Assembly (NCBI RefSeq): GCF_921293095.1
Contig: NC_060252.1
Span: forward strand, 75,350,866 to 75,414,865
Reading direction: 5' to 3'
DNA from: Ischnura elegans
Taxonomy: Eukaryota > Arthropoda > Insecta > Odonata > Coenagrionidae
Length of the DNA stretch: 64,000 nucleotides
Shown here: one piece after another, positions 32,042 through 46,100 of the stretch
How the letters are laid out: the number at the start of each line of letters is the position of its first letter
Position numbering within the stretch: position 1 is the first letter of the stretch
Made by a program: the position numbers and the translations under genes
The notes under the pieces: generated by a model
What the model was told of the DNA's origin: nothing
What the model saw: the letters and a program-made list of their open reading frames with translations, nothing else
The model's database searches: none

Positions 32042-33165
32042 TCTCCCTGTCCCCTGTAATGAATCGCTGAAGTCATGGCAGTCTGCAGTCGCAACAAACT
32101 TTCCGAAACCTCACAGAATTAAGGAGCCTTGATGAAAGGCATTATTATAAACTCTATAAACTCGAGCAAGAGATATTAATTTTTCACACTCTCCAGTGAA
32201 ATGGCCGAGTAGTTGCTCCTAAATATACATATGTGAACCTAAGGATCTGTTGCAGAGTTCACTTCCTCAACCAGGAGAGGTGAAGCACATAAACCTTGTC
32301 AAAAATTTAATTAAAATGTTTAATTGTAAAAAAAATACACAATTCACACTTAAAAAAATCTAAGTGGTAACATTCTGTTTTTAACCACACCAGACTGCTA
32401 TTTATTTTTATACCTTCTCGTCAATAGTATAGGGGTTTGAATTCTTTGTTGGCTATCATCCACAGATCGGTAAGCATGATAAGGTGCTCTTCATTTTTTT
32501 GTGTCAGTCAGTCCTTTCCGTTGTGTCGTATAATGTTATGTGAGTGTGCAGTAAATTATTCGCTCAAGTGAAATTGTGTTTCATTGTCCACAATGACGTC
32601 TCACTGCATTCCAACCAGCAACTAGAATGTTATATGATGGCAACACACACCACAAGTTGCTTACAAAATAGTTACCTATATTCCACCATATTTTAAATAT
32701 ATTGTCAAAATTATTTGCAGTCATTTAGTGCGATAAATTAATTATCTACACTCTCCATGTTTCAAGTTGCATTAAATTGCTAACTTAGTAGTCAGCAATA
32801 TCCTATAAATTCTAAACTTCCATGTTCCATACAACCCTTTTAGTCGACTTTTACGACAAGCAGGGATACTGCGGGAGAATTCTATATCCCCCAACCCGCA
32901 GGGGTACATTCTTGCAAAGAGACGCCCTTCCCCAAAAAAAAAAAAAAACAAAAAAAAAAAAACCAACTACCATGTGTATTAAATGAACACACATCAGTCT
33001 GAAATTAGACCATTCTCAAGAGAGAAAGAAAGGTAACTCAGCAAGTTCAGTTTACCAACGTGATTTCACTGAATAAAAGGATTACAACTATGGGCTTGAA
33101 TAGTAATAATAAGATAAATGCTCCAATAGCTGTAATGTATTTACTAGTCCGCAGTACACCAACCC
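32042..33165. other. Gene-free flank with a conserved repeat trace
   Basis: AT-rich. At 32835-32960 TTAGTCGACTTTTACGACAA and a short hairpin (ACTGCGGG ... CCCGCAGGG) precede two A-runs of 12 and 13. This looks like the tail of a dispersed repeat, family unknown. Nothing else recognised. Confidence 0.4.
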
Positions 33166-33570
33166 AGGTATTTTTGTTTTGGTTTGCGGGGATGACTTAA
33201 GACTGCAGGGACAATACACAGTCTCTCAACTGGCAAGCCTTGACAATCACTCACACGCACACACACAAAGATACACAGCCTAAAAATGCCAAGAGAATAA
33301 GCTCAAGAAGAGTGAGCCAAGATGTATAGTGAGACAAGATAGGTGTGAATAGCGCTATTTCAGCCCCATAAGGCCCTTTTCAACACGAAGCAGTATTACA
33401 AAACAACCCTCTTCTTGAGCTAATTCTCCTGGCACTTTTAGCCTGTGTCTTTGTGTGTACCTGTGTGTGTGTGTGAATGAGTGATTGTCAAAACTTGCCG
33501 GTTGGCAGGCTGTATTAGGTCCCCACAGTCTTCACTCCATCCCTGCAAACCAATACAGTAACACCCGGGT
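33166..33570. repeat. Inverted-repeat (fold-back) element, ~405 bp
   Basis: The left arm 33166-33320 pairs with the inverse of 33410-33570: GGTTTGCGGGGATG with CATCCCTGCAAACC, GACAATCACTCACACGCACA with its inverse, and GCTCAAGAAGAG with CTCTTCTTGAGC. The arms are about 80-85 percent alike by eye, with a ~90-bp loop and a CA/GT microsatellite inside each arm. No target duplication seen. Confidence 0.75.
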
Positions 33571-35057
33571 CGATGTAAAACGGACAAGTAGAATACATAA
33601 CGGTTGATGGAGCACTTCATCAAACAATTTCAATGTGTTTCATGTTACTACTTAATCTTCCATTTGACTAAGTACATAAAGGTAAGTTGACTGATTTCAT
33701 AAGTGAGCTAGCTGCCTCCGCAAAATTGCAGACTATTCATGTCAAGGCCACTTCATACACCAACCTGGACTGAGTCAGCCAGATTGATTCCAGTTCAGTT
33801 GGTTATCATAGTGACATGCCAAAACATCCATTGGTTCATTGTTACAAAAAATAAATCCTAAAGCAACAGTATAAACGATGTACAATGAAGACTACATACA
33901 TCCTTCAGGCATCCCAAGGAGAGGGTCTTTAACTTACCTGAGTAGAGGAACACAAGGTAAACAAATAAAACACACCATCAAGATAAATAAAACAGTACAT
34001 ATATTTTTTTTTCTGTCTGAAAGCAAATAGGAAAGATCCATGCCTACCTAATCCAAAATCAGATTCCAATGGTTCATTCCCATCCAGATATCCTCTCCTT
34101 AATGCTGAAGATTAAGCTCTAGCTTTAATCACACACCATGCTCTGGACATAGTTAACTAAGACACACCACTCTCTGTATTGCCTGACTTTAAGGCAGCTA
34201 GTACTCATTCAAATTATTCTTTGTCTTAAAAAATGCCATACTTCCTAGACAACCACGAGACAAATTTGTACATTTTCAGAACAACGAACTACAAAAACAG
34301 TATTAATCACAGTCCTGATGGAATTTCTGTAAGCACCACCTCCAGCACTGCCATGGCAATGACCTCTTATTCGAGTATTAGTTGGAAGAATTTACAGCTT
34401 TATATCATTTTAAGTACAGCCCCATTTATGTACAACCTAAATTCAGTGAAAAAGTAATGCTTCAAATAAGTGGTACTCCTTGAGTTATTAGAATGCTAGA
34501 GGTAAAACAGATGATTGGTCTTTCCAAATATTGGCCTATGTTATGGCAAATCATATATTTCATAGCCACATAAAATGCTGCCTAAATGGAGCATCTAAGC
34601 ATCATAATGCACACTAAACATTTATGAAATGAAGCTCATAAGTGCTTGAAGAGGTCTGAAAATTACTATCTACATATGTCATTAATTCTAAGTTCAAGTA
34701 GTCTTTAAGAGTACTAACTCATTTTAGGCCACACACATACAGGGATACAAAGTCCTCAAAGGAATTTATAAAGCTTCATTGGCTAGCGAGTTGAAACTAT
34801 GAAATTAGCTCTGCACACTGGATCAAAAATTTTCTGGTTAAGAGAACTTCAATGCAAATTAAAATTTCTCCACTCTTATAAACCTTATTTCTAACATCAA
34901 TTAAAATATGAAGATCAAATTACTTTGTATTCATTTAGCAACCTATTAAACTCCATGGCCCGATATGACCCATAGCCCCTCAGCAATATTTTCCAGTAAT
35001 GAACAATAACTCCTCAGTGTTTTGTAGTGACAATAACACAAGGTTTGTAAATAAATA
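33571..35057. other. AT-rich gene-free stretch downstream of TMEM165
   Basis: No coding motif or element end recognised. It could include distal 3' UTR or intergenic DNA of the minus-strand TMEM165 gene. Confidence 0.4.
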
Positions 35058-35726
35058 CAGCAGACTCCCGGTTATTCGGCTGCAGTATATCTGTGCATGA
35101 TTTTCACTCTCGCTCAATTTTTTTCGCGATCTTTTAAAAAAAATCGGACGAAAAATCATCGGAATTATGGCATTAATTCTAGGATACACCGGGCTTATTA
35201 TTTGCGTTAGAATCCCTTTCGTAAAACAGAAGCTATCACGCGCTAGCTGCTTTCATGAGAGTACAGTGTTCCTGTTTTCCAAACCTTATGGTGCGCAACC
35301 GCGGTCCTTGACCGCAGCAGTTGCAACCCGGCGACGACGTGGCGCGGTGCCTGACATCGAGCAGTGGTTTAGAAGCATTCGTTCAAACCACTTTTCTGCA
35401 TCCATGATCACACAGCCACGGATGTGTGGTTTTCAAAACCAGGCCTTGCATGGAGCATTAATAATACGACTGCAACCATGTTATTGCCGCTAAAAAGATC
35501 ACGAACTGGCGAAGAAAGCTCTCAATGAGTCCGGGTAGAACTCCAAAATATATAGGATAACTGCATAAATAATAATAAATTGTTTTACGTAAATTATGAA
35601 CATAAAAATTATTACGTAAATTATGAAAATTACGAGACATGAAAGTGAAAGTTTGGGTTATCCGTGTTTTCCAATTATTCGTGCTGTCTCTCCCCATCAT
35701 TAGCCCGGATTATCGGGAGCGTGCTG
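35058..35726. mobile_element. Tigger/pogo-type MITE, 669 bp
   Basis: Ends CAGCAGACTCCCGGTTATTC (35058 on) and GATTATCGGGAGCGTGCTG (to 35726), inverse with a few mismatches, with TA on both sides (35056-35057, 35727-35728). CAG...CCGG-TTAT termini are usual for Tigger-like elements. A GC-rich core at 35290-35350 is unlike the flanks. No transposase recognised. Confidence 0.8.
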
Positions 35727-35728
35727 TA

Positions 35729-37060
35729 GTTCATGAATAACAATTCTGAAACTATTTCCATACACTGAAAGTTAAGTAATTCCATTTTTATTCCAATCAA
35801 AGGCTTTTAACAATCATAGTATAGACCAATCAACACAAAATTAAAATAAATATATATATATCAACATTCAATTCCTGTACAGGAACATTCATTATCTTCA
35901 CCCTTAGGGTAGGAATGCTTAAATCTGCCCACTGACAATGCATACATTCGGCATCATCAAATATAAACAGCAATACTATGCACAAATTAAATATGTACAT
36001 ACAAGGGACGCCTCACGCACTACACAAGGGATAGACAAAAATCACAAAAACTAAGTATTAGGAAGCCACTCATAAACCACTAATGAACTTGCACGTGACG
36101 GTTTAAAAATCATTTATGTACAAAAAAAAAGTTAAACTCAAATTTTTGACAGACAAGGCTTGAAACATGCCAATAATACATGGATTTTAAACACCTTACC
36201 ATCGGAGTCCACTTTTATTAAATGGTATAAAAATATATTTCTTTGAATGATTATGAGCACTGGGTTTGATCATTATCGAGTGGGACTTGACATGAAATGG
36301 CAACATTAAATTCAATGATAAAAAAATGATAAAACTTTCATCCAATAAATTGAAAACTGCTGCTGCCTGAATTCCACCAGTCATCACTCCTGTGCACCAT
36401 TTCGGTACAAAGATGAGGTTAAATGTTCACCAATACTCCACACATCGCTATAGGATTGTCCATAACACTTATGATTTACATTTATAACCACACAGATGAT
36501 TCATATCAATCTCTTTTAAAATATACATTTCTAGTCACTCAACCCGACATTATTTAAATTTAAAGCAGAGGTCATTACAGTTATTTTGATAACCAACCAA
36601 CCCCATTCTTCAATGACTTCATCACTTTCTACAAATCTGGGTTACAGTACATATACTCAACAAATGGAGGAAACTTAACTATGCGATACACATTTACCAC
36701 AGCGATTCATTTGAGAGCGAAACTGTCAATTCCAAGCTCTTCTTCTGCATAAGTATATGAATAACCCATAAAAATGTAGATAATTACAAACTATTGCATG
36801 GAAAAAATATTAATACAAGTTGGTATTTCAAAACTCATTTCTATAGGTTCTCCGTCAGTTTTTACATCTATGGGCTGCTTGGCAAAAACAAATTCCAGCA
36901 AATAAATAAAATAAAACTGTGCTGAAAATAAAATCTGTTGGCCCATGGCAAGGTGAATAATGATAAATATGGACAGACATCAACATACAGTTTGGTGGGA
37001 AACAATCACTCTTGGTGGCATGAATTAACTGATGATATCATCACACGGGTTACACGCAAA
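35729..37060 (-). other. Probable TMEM165 3' UTR and flank
   Basis: Follows the TMEM165 stop on the minus strand. A minus-strand AATAAA lies at 36214-36219, about 840 bases after the stop, and another near 35787. Which is used cannot be told from sequence. No other gene. Confidence 0.45.
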
Positions 37061-37134
37061 TCACTCCCCGTTTGGGTCGAAAAACAACGCTGTCACAGCA
37101 AACAAAATGAACACAACACCACCAACCAAGGTCA
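37061..37134 (-). CDS. TMEM165: TMEM165 exon 6 (stop codon)
   Basis: 74 coding bases after acceptor CTACTTTCAG. Encodes VTLVGGVVFILFAVTALFFD then PNGE and a stop, the last helix of the family. Confidence 0.95.
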
Positions 37135-40100
37135 CTGAAAGTAGAACAGTATTACCTTTAATCCCTACTTCTCAGAATTAAGAACAAGGATCAGATTAAT
37201 TTGAATAGAATACACTTAGTGAGGTTTTTGTCGAGACCAGAAGGGTACATCAGGAAAATAAAATAATTATGAGAAGGTCATAAGAACCATTTTCTGATTC
37301 AACACAGGATTTTGGCATTGTGCTCCCTACCCCAATACCAAAACCTCCCTATTTTTTCTGGCATACTATCAATTTTAGCATTCAATTGCCTATCCACAAA
37401 TTATTTTGAACTATACATAAAAAAATTTATCCACAATTTCTTATTTCCAACCATATCAGAGTCGACAAAGAATACTGACAGCAAACGATGCATAAGACAT
37501 GAAATGATAACTTTTTATTTCCAGAGTAAATTTAAACCCTGCAAACTCTCATATGTGTTCTTCTCAGAGAAATTGAAATTTGCTTGATCTTGACTCATTT
37601 AAAAATATTTAAGGGTGTATTTCAAGCGAAAGAGTTAAAATAACTGACAAACATATAATATAACATGATCAATCAGCAAAAATGAGTAAATGTTTTACAT
37701 GCAAAACTGATAACCCAGGTAATTTTCAAATAAAACGCTCATCTTTTAGTACCACATCATGGAAATTTCAAGTTTAGACAGCAAGGGTAACAAAATTTTT
37801 ATAATTTGACATGAAATTCATTCATGGATAAAAAACAAGGCAACACAAATTAGCTCCTATGCTTCTGTTAAAAAGTACATACACAAAAAAATGCAATTAC
37901 GGTGAACATGGGATTTGAACTAGCAGCCGAGCCTAAAGCCACCGAGTGCATCCAATAGGAAGCGGATGATGAGTCGACCTCTAGATATAGAGGATTGCTG
38001 CAAGATTACAGAGTTCACTCATTGAATGAGCAGTCACGGACAAAAAGCGACAGCATTCTGAGGGGTTATTGGTCTAACTTTGGGTAAGGTAGGTCAGTTA
38101 AATGACAATGTAATCGATGAGGATCCTATGACTTGGAAATAGAGGCTGCCAGCAATTATGCCTCTCATCACCTGGGGCAGAGGGCAGCAGACCTTCATGT
38201 GTGTGAAGGTGGAGATCATATTGGTCGGTACCACGACACAAATTTCACCACGACCATGGGAACATTTACTTTTAATAGCTGTGGTACTTCGATGTGGAAG
38301 GCAATGGGAAACCACCACGTTGTCCTCCCGAGGAGTTGCAGCTACTCCACTCACTTTATACCATGATATCATGGAATTCTCACAAGCAAAATATTCCGGT
38401 GACAAACTAGTCACCTATCATTCGGATCTCTGGGCAGGGACTACTCGAGAGGGTATATCGGTCAAATGTGATGGAATGTTAATGATGGGAATTTGGAATG
38501 CTAGATTGCTTCGTACCTGCAGTAGGTTAGAAAAAAGGGATTATGCTTAAAAAGAGTGCTAGGTTGAATGTTAAAAGCTACCTGCTCTTCAATGAGAGGA
38601 TAGCAATGGCAAAGATAGAAACTAAACCCGTACCTACTGTCGTGGTTCAGGTTTACATGTCTATATCAGTTTATGAAGATGAAGAAGTAGAAGATGTCCA
38701 CCAAGACGTAACGGAAATAATCACGGAAGGGGAAGATAACCTTATTAGGTATTTAAACAATTAAGACGGCTGGAATGCTGTCATTGGTGAAGGTCAAGAC
38801 GGAATGATAGCTGGGAAATATGGATAAGGAAATTCGGAATGAATGAGGAGAATAGCTACTTGAGTTCTGCACTGAACAAAGGCTAGTAGTTGCCAACACT
38901 TTCTTCAAAAATTCCCTATGAAGAAGATAAAGGTGAAAGATGCCAGGAGACCTCAGAAAGATTCCAGATCAACTGCAGTGGGACCTCGTTAAAGCAAGTA
39001 CGGGCTATTGCGAGACCCCTGCCATTACGAGAGATAGCCAAGGCACCGTCAATTGACCCTATGATTAGCATGTAAAAAAAAATTTGTTTTTACGAGGCCC
39101 TTTTGGTGTTGGCACTTGCCATTGCGAGAATTTCCATCACCGGAAAACCTTCACCAAGAGTCCCTAATCTCCGTAATTGCTGGCGATCTGTTACAAATGA
39201 AGTTAACATGGAGTGCTCAGTCTGAAATTCATGTAGTAAAATGCCATTTGATGAATAAGTAATTTGTTTTAGTGAAAATATTGTGGCATTAACATTCATG
39301 AATACTCGATCTTCTTTTGTTCTTCGGGCAACAGCATACTCGCATGTCCATGAGTTGCGTGAATAGAGCATTTGAAGGTAGACACCATGGCTAAAAAACA
39401 CAAAACACGCCTAAGCAAAAAAATGAAAATAATGGAGCAATATGAGAGTGGCATAGTTAATTTATCTTCCTATTCACTATTCACAATATAAAAAAAACAA
39501 AAGCACCCAAGGAATTCAGATCATGAAGAGTTAGAAGGAGCTTTGTTCGGATGATGGTCTGAAGGATTATGGCTAAAGGCTTCGCTAATGGCTACGTTTA
39601 AGGCTAAAGTGGAGTATTTTAGTGATAGATTGAGAATCGAGAACTTCGAGAGTTCAGAAGGTTGGTTACAATAATTCAAAGCATGTAAGTGTTATCTCCC
39701 TTCATAATTGCTGGTGATGCCTGCAGTGTAAACCCGAAGTCGTGGAAGAAAGGACTCCGATCCTAGCGGAATGTCTTGAGAAGTATTCCCCATTCGATGT
39801 AACGCAGACGAAACGGAACTCTTTTATAACCTACTCCCCGACAAAACCCTTGCAGTTTGAGGTATTTCTTGCCATGATGCTTCTAGAGGCAGGTAATGCA
39901 CCTTATGTGAAGAGCTGATTCTGCACTTTAAGTTTATTTAATTAAAAAATTCCACCTTCCTTTTTCATGTTTCACAGTCAGTATTGAGAATTTTAAATCA
40001 ATAAATTCATACTGGTAAGTTTTGTTGGCCTTAGGGTGTATGAGATATGCGTATTCCTTTTCATTTCTTTGTTGCATATACAGTAGAACTTCGGTTATAC

Positions 40101-43100
40101 GACCCTCAGTTATACGATGACCTCACTTAAACGCAGATTTTCTTTTGGTCCGGTGAATAACCCCATACGAACCCATGTATTTCCAACCTCAGTTATGAAA
40201 GTCTTCACTTATACTTATACGACGACCTCGGTTACGAAATGTTTTTTTCCAGTACAATGAGATAAAATACCTCACTTAACTTAGTCCAAAAAGCACAATT
40301 TCAGAAGAAACAAGTGTAGCATGAGCGCATTCAAACAGGATGAGACAGACTGGAAACTTCAGGCATAAAATTTGCATACTATTCACCATAAATATTTTCC
40401 TCTGGGATTCAGTCAGGGTGAGGCCTTAACATGGGGTGAACGGGGAAAAAACTAAGGTTATACATAGTAACGTCAAGGATTGGAAAAGAACCTTCACCAC
40501 ACTTCACAGTAGAAAGACATCAATTTCAAGGGGAGGATATCTTCAAACATGTTCTCTGGTAACATAAATAATAAGAACCAAAGCCCTTATATCCAATAAT
40601 ACTTCTCAGAGAAGTAAAAATAACTAAATAACTTCAACTCTTGAAGTCAGCGGCAGAGAAGTCAAGAGTGGAACCATTCAATATTTGGTGCTACCGAAGC
40701 ATGAAGAAGATAAAATGGATCAACCAGGTAAGCAAATAGGAAGTAGTACGAAGAATGAGAGAAAAAAGACTTTTCAAATCAGAAGAAGATGGGACAACTT
40801 AGAAGGCCACATCATAAGACATGCTGGCCTGATGAAAACAATCATCGAAATACAGGCGGATAGGAAGTAGAGCAAGGGACAGCTCCATATGAGTAACATA
40901 GGACAGGTTATTGAAAGAAAATTAATGTGTCACCGTGAAAAGGCTAGCAGATGGGAGATTGAAATGGAGAGCTACATCATACCCATCTTACAATTGCTGG
41001 CTTCCAATCATGACCATAACAAAGGAGATGTAAGACTAGTAATGACGACTGTTCACTGACCTGTCCTCACTGAGATCTTCTGCGCAATCATTCTGCCGCC
41101 AAGAACAGCCATTCCAGTACATATTGCATGGCCTAGAATACCCCCAATGGTTACTCCAACCACATCCTGTAAAAAAAATATCAAATTATTTTAAACCACT
41201 CTTGAGAGTACGTAGCTCATTTAAACTCAATAAAAAAGTATTAATCCAAAGGAAGAAAAACACTGTGAGAGTTCTTCACCGACTAGGGAAGGCTACAAAC
41301 AATGACTCCAGCACCTCAATTATGTAAATGTGACAGCGATGACGGCGATAGATGACCATCACGTTCCGCTGTATCGCGCGATCATGTAAGCCACCGTCAT
41401 GGCGCGTATCATATAGGTACGAGCGCGTGAGGTTGGTATCATTGAGAAATCTGAAGAGCCAATGAAATCCTTCGACACATCTTTGTCCGAGAATGCGTCG
41501 TCTGCGGAGTCTTTGAAATAACAATAACAAACAACGAAAACATAAAATGGATGCAATTCAAAGCTAAGTACTTCGCTTCGCCAATAGATAATAGTATGAT
41601 AAAGTACTCGTATAATGGTAAAGTTATTGGAAAAGTGTAGTATTACTTTTCGATGTGTGATAACGTAATCCATTATGCTAATGCTCGCCGGGAGATGCTG
41701 CAGTCATTATATTTACTATATCGTACAGAATGGCCGAAAAGTCGTGACCTTGGATTGAAACAAATTAATGTTGAAATGATAATGGAAGTGTAATCGCGCT
41801 AGCGATTTGAATGTAAGTAGTTAATAGTTGATTTATGATGATAAAAAATCGAAAAGGAGTTTAACGATGTTCATGGTGAAACAAAACTCAGTACTATTCC
41901 ACAAACTTTTATTTTAATAGTCTACTACTTTCGACGTTTATACCGTCATTATCAAGACTAACCTGACTGTTAAAATAAAAGTTTGTGGAATAGTTCTGAG
42001 TTTTGTTTCACCATGAACATTTCAACGTTCCAAGAAGTAACGCCCAAATCAGTTGAGTTTAACGATGTTGACATGTTGGAGAACGTACTTGGCAAATGTT
42101 GGTAATTAAACTTCGATATAAAGTAATTGACGTTTGAATCACGGATGTACTTCAATTAGCAGTACTTTCCAAGTTGTTGTGTGGAAATAAAGCAGCTGAA
42201 TAGAATTCACTACCGTGCGCATATAACAATTGAACAACGTGGACAACTAATAATGTCAAGAGAGCACTCCAGTAGAAATAATTAAGGATTTCATTGGTTT
42301 TTAATCGATTATGGGGCATTTTTAAATTAAATAAACAATAATTTTTTCCTAATATATGCATTTAGTGCTCGTTTTTATGTCAGCATATGCTTATCACCAT
42401 CGGTTTCGAACGTGATAGGCCGATGACGCTGGCAGCGTGATAAAGAGAGCGATCACGGTTTCATAAACGCTGCTATCACCTTCCGTCACGGGAATCGCGT
42501 TGCCCCTGGCAACGACATCGCTCTCACCCTTCTCACAGTTACATAATTAGGGTGCAGGATTTAAAAGATGTATTTTTTCGCTGCAGAAGGCAAATAAAGA
42601 TGGTAATTTAAAAACAGTTCATCTACAACTCTTCATTGGAATTAATTATATAAAATCATAAGATCAGCCGACCAATTTCCATTACCCCCCTACCATTTCT
42701 GGGCGATTACACTGTGGTTACCATACTAAACTCCACATTCAAAGATTGCCTACATTGTTCAAGGCCTAATGAATAAAATGGTTTTTCCTTCATCAATCAT
42801 GAATATTTTAAAAGATTTTTCACTTGTTATGTTACTTAAGGAGAATTTGATTCATTTACAGCATTTTTCTCATTTGGTTAATATTTTGTCGTAAAGAAGA
42901 GATACAGTAAAACCTCTACGTAGTGAACCTCTTTACATCATAAACCTCCATACTTCATACCACCCCTACGGTCCTGTCAGATTTACATGTAAATTTATAG
43001 GCAAACCTCTTTGTAGTGAACCTCTTTATCTCCTAAAACCTCCACTTATCACACCAAGGAGACACCCCCGAGACAACCTAACTACCTCCGCAAATAGTAC

Positions 43101-46100
43101 CAAGACAACTAGAGATCATTAATGCAGCTGCCATTACGTACATGGAATGACATTTTCAGCAATATGTTTCACGCTTATATTTTTCTTTTACACCATTAAT
43201 ATGCAGTAATTTTCACATTAACAATTAGTTATGGCCATTTTGTTCGATATGAGAGTATACCTAACAGTGAATAAGTCTTTTTCTTAACCTTAGTGCATCA
43301 ATAAAAAAGATATCCAACTGTCCTAATCATTTTAAATGACTATTGAATTAAAAGAGATCACATCCCTTTCTCTCGAATCATGGTAAAAATCACCCGATAG
43401 TGCTCACTTTGTATTATTAAATATATGTTCACTAGTGCATGCATGTTTATTTAAACGCATATAATATAATGGTTTAAAAGACAGTAGTGCCTTACATTTC
43501 CAAAGGATATGAAAAATAGGAGCGTATCACTAAAACCTCTCTATAGTAAACCTCCATACATCAAATTGCCCAAATTTTGGTCTCTTACATTACGATGTAA
43601 AGAGGTTTTACTATAATTACAATGAGTAGGCTGATTTTATATTTGTAACAATTTACTACAATATAAAAAGAAAGATTTTGACTACAAAAACCGAAATTAG
43701 CATCTCTATTTGCATATAGCATCAAACAAAAATCATGGCATTCAAATCGAGGTGTCAATTCATAGCTTTCACTTTTGAGTTGAATCACTGAGTAGTTAAT
43801 GTTTACAAATTATTCTTCCAAATGTTCTTCAGTTAGAAAAAGATGGACACTAAAAGAATTCAGTATTTAATACTAGTGATGGGTCGATTCCAAAATTTTA
43901 TCGATTCCGATCCCGATTCCGATTCTGACATTTCGATTCCGATTCTACCGATACCGATTCCATCGATTCTGATGCCATAGGCTCCAAGAAAAATATCACT
44001 TAATTCCAGGAAACAAGAAAACCACTTTTAAAAATATTACTCCGTGAAAGAGTCAGTTGACAAAAGCATCTTTCATATCATTACTATGTAATTAAAATAT
44101 ATTAGCTAAATTTCAAAACAGAGCATACCTGAAAAGTGGTGTTACATGATAGGTATTATTTTAGAATATTGGCACTCATAATATGTCGACAATATATATA
44201 TATCCAAACTACAAGGGAGAGCCCTGAGTACATAAATTTTCATAGCTGTGATAAAGATTGCATACTACGTAAATGGATCATGTAATACATATTTGGCCCT
44301 TTCAAATTCTCAAGCAGAAGAAACAATTATTCTACATGCTCAGCCAGCAGGTTTTGATGTCTCCATGTTACAGTATTACTGCCTGCAGAAAATTGCCTCT
44401 TGCTACACATGTGTGTTATTGGGCAAGTACTTTCCCACCAAAATTGCAAGATTTTGGAGACTTTGGAATTTTTATTAAAAATGGGGAACTTGCATGAATT
44501 TTTTTTATTTCACAGGCGGATAGAAAATTATTTTCTGAATACAACAAAGAAAACCGCATGTTTATCTGAGTTTTCCTTCGCGAGATATTTAATGATAAAT
44601 ATTACGAATTTTAAAGCGCGGGAAAAACTACCTCACCCCCAAGCCACTGCCGACGAAGCCTCGATGACGTCAAAGGTGCCTAAACACCACGCGAAGCTAT
44701 TGTTGTGATTGTTTGTAATAGTTGCCAGCAGTTGTGAGAGCTTCGTTTGTTAGACGTGTTGATTATTTTATATTTAAAGATAAATATCCGACGATAGAGG
44801 CTTGGAAGCCCTCATATTTTGCATTATTTATAATATTAATATCTGAGTACGGGCATAAAATATAAAACTGGAGCAGTTAAACCAAAAATTCTATAATACC
44901 TAAATAACATCGTTGTAGGAGTCTGAGCCACGGCCATTGGAAGGGAGATACGTTAATTGTAAGTTGATGTTATCGACGGCATATAATTCATTTAAGTATG
45001 CAATTAGAAGGATTTTGATGTTTACTGATGTCCGCTTAGCTTTTATATACAATAACTTCATCCGTTTATTCGTAGGTACCGGAGAATTCGTCGTTCAGGA
45101 CTGTCTGTGCTTGTATTATGGGGTGAATTCCATTCAATGCAACTTTTGCTCGCTGATTGGAGACATCTAGAAACATTTTTGTGCCAAAATAGTGTTATTT
45201 TCAACGTGACATCTCCCGTTAAGCTACTGCTAATAATCACAGTGCCAGTGGTTGTAATGCACAAAGTTTGACAAGGCTGAAAAATATCGGCCAAGAGTTA
45301 TCAGTGTTCCATCGTGATTGAATTGTAAAAAGTGCTATTACGCTATCGATAAATGTCTAACAGTAGTGTAAAAATTGTCAGTGGCGTGCTAATCTCCGTT
45401 GTTCACCGTAGATATGATATTTCACGATCACGCTATTGAAATGAAAACTGTGTGTGAAGTTTGTTATTCCATTATTTCAACGAATAGTAGTGAGAAATGT
45501 CACCTGTGTCACTTGTGTGGGTTAATTTAAGGGTTTAAATCAGTGAATAAATAGTTGTATTCATCATAACGAGTTCTGTTATTGTAAGTTGTACGTGATG
45601 AATATAAGAATGTGACAGTGACATCCAGTTTTTGATAAGAGTATTTGCCTATTTCCCGCTATATTTTTTATTGTATATGGTAGTATATTGTTTATGGATT
45701 TACCTATATTATTGAAATAGGTTGTAGTTTGTGTGTGTGTTGGCAGCGGAACCGATCGCGATCTCACATGTGGATTGTGTGCAGACTGTTTTGCTGTGAA
45801 TTCGTACCGTAGGACGGATAGGAATACCTTCTCCGCTAATCCGGCGTTGCCAAATTCAACAGCACAGCTTACTCTAATGTCAACAGCACAGCTTACGATC
45901 GTTATCCTGCTGTATTACAAGTTTCTTTCACAACTCGATTTGCCGCCAACGTATAGCAATAATTTGTCTTAACAAATTCCATGAGGGTCATGGCATCAAT
46001 TTTTGGTGTCCTAAAAAAAGGCTGGTGTCCTAACATCCCATGCCACACGCCTTATAGGCGGCTTGCGGGGTATTATGTAGACGTAGATGAATTTCAGGTG

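Noticed and set aside
32835-32960. Hairpin followed by A-runs as a structured RNA gene
   Set aside because: It resembles the tail of a dispersed retroposed repeat; no promoter boxes or closed fold can be shown by eye.
35167-35493. 108-codon open frame in the MITE
   Set aside because: No recognisable domain; it crosses the GC-rich core of a non-autonomous element.
37900-38000. Minus-strand tRNA or tRNA-SINE
   Set aside because: Only a B-box-like TTCAAATCCC is seen; no A box, acceptor stem pairing or anticodon arm could be made out.
45733-45972. Open frames and CA-rich DNA inside the 4.4-kb hAT-type element as captured host exons
   Set aside because: Translations have no known motif and no paired splice sites with consistent frame.
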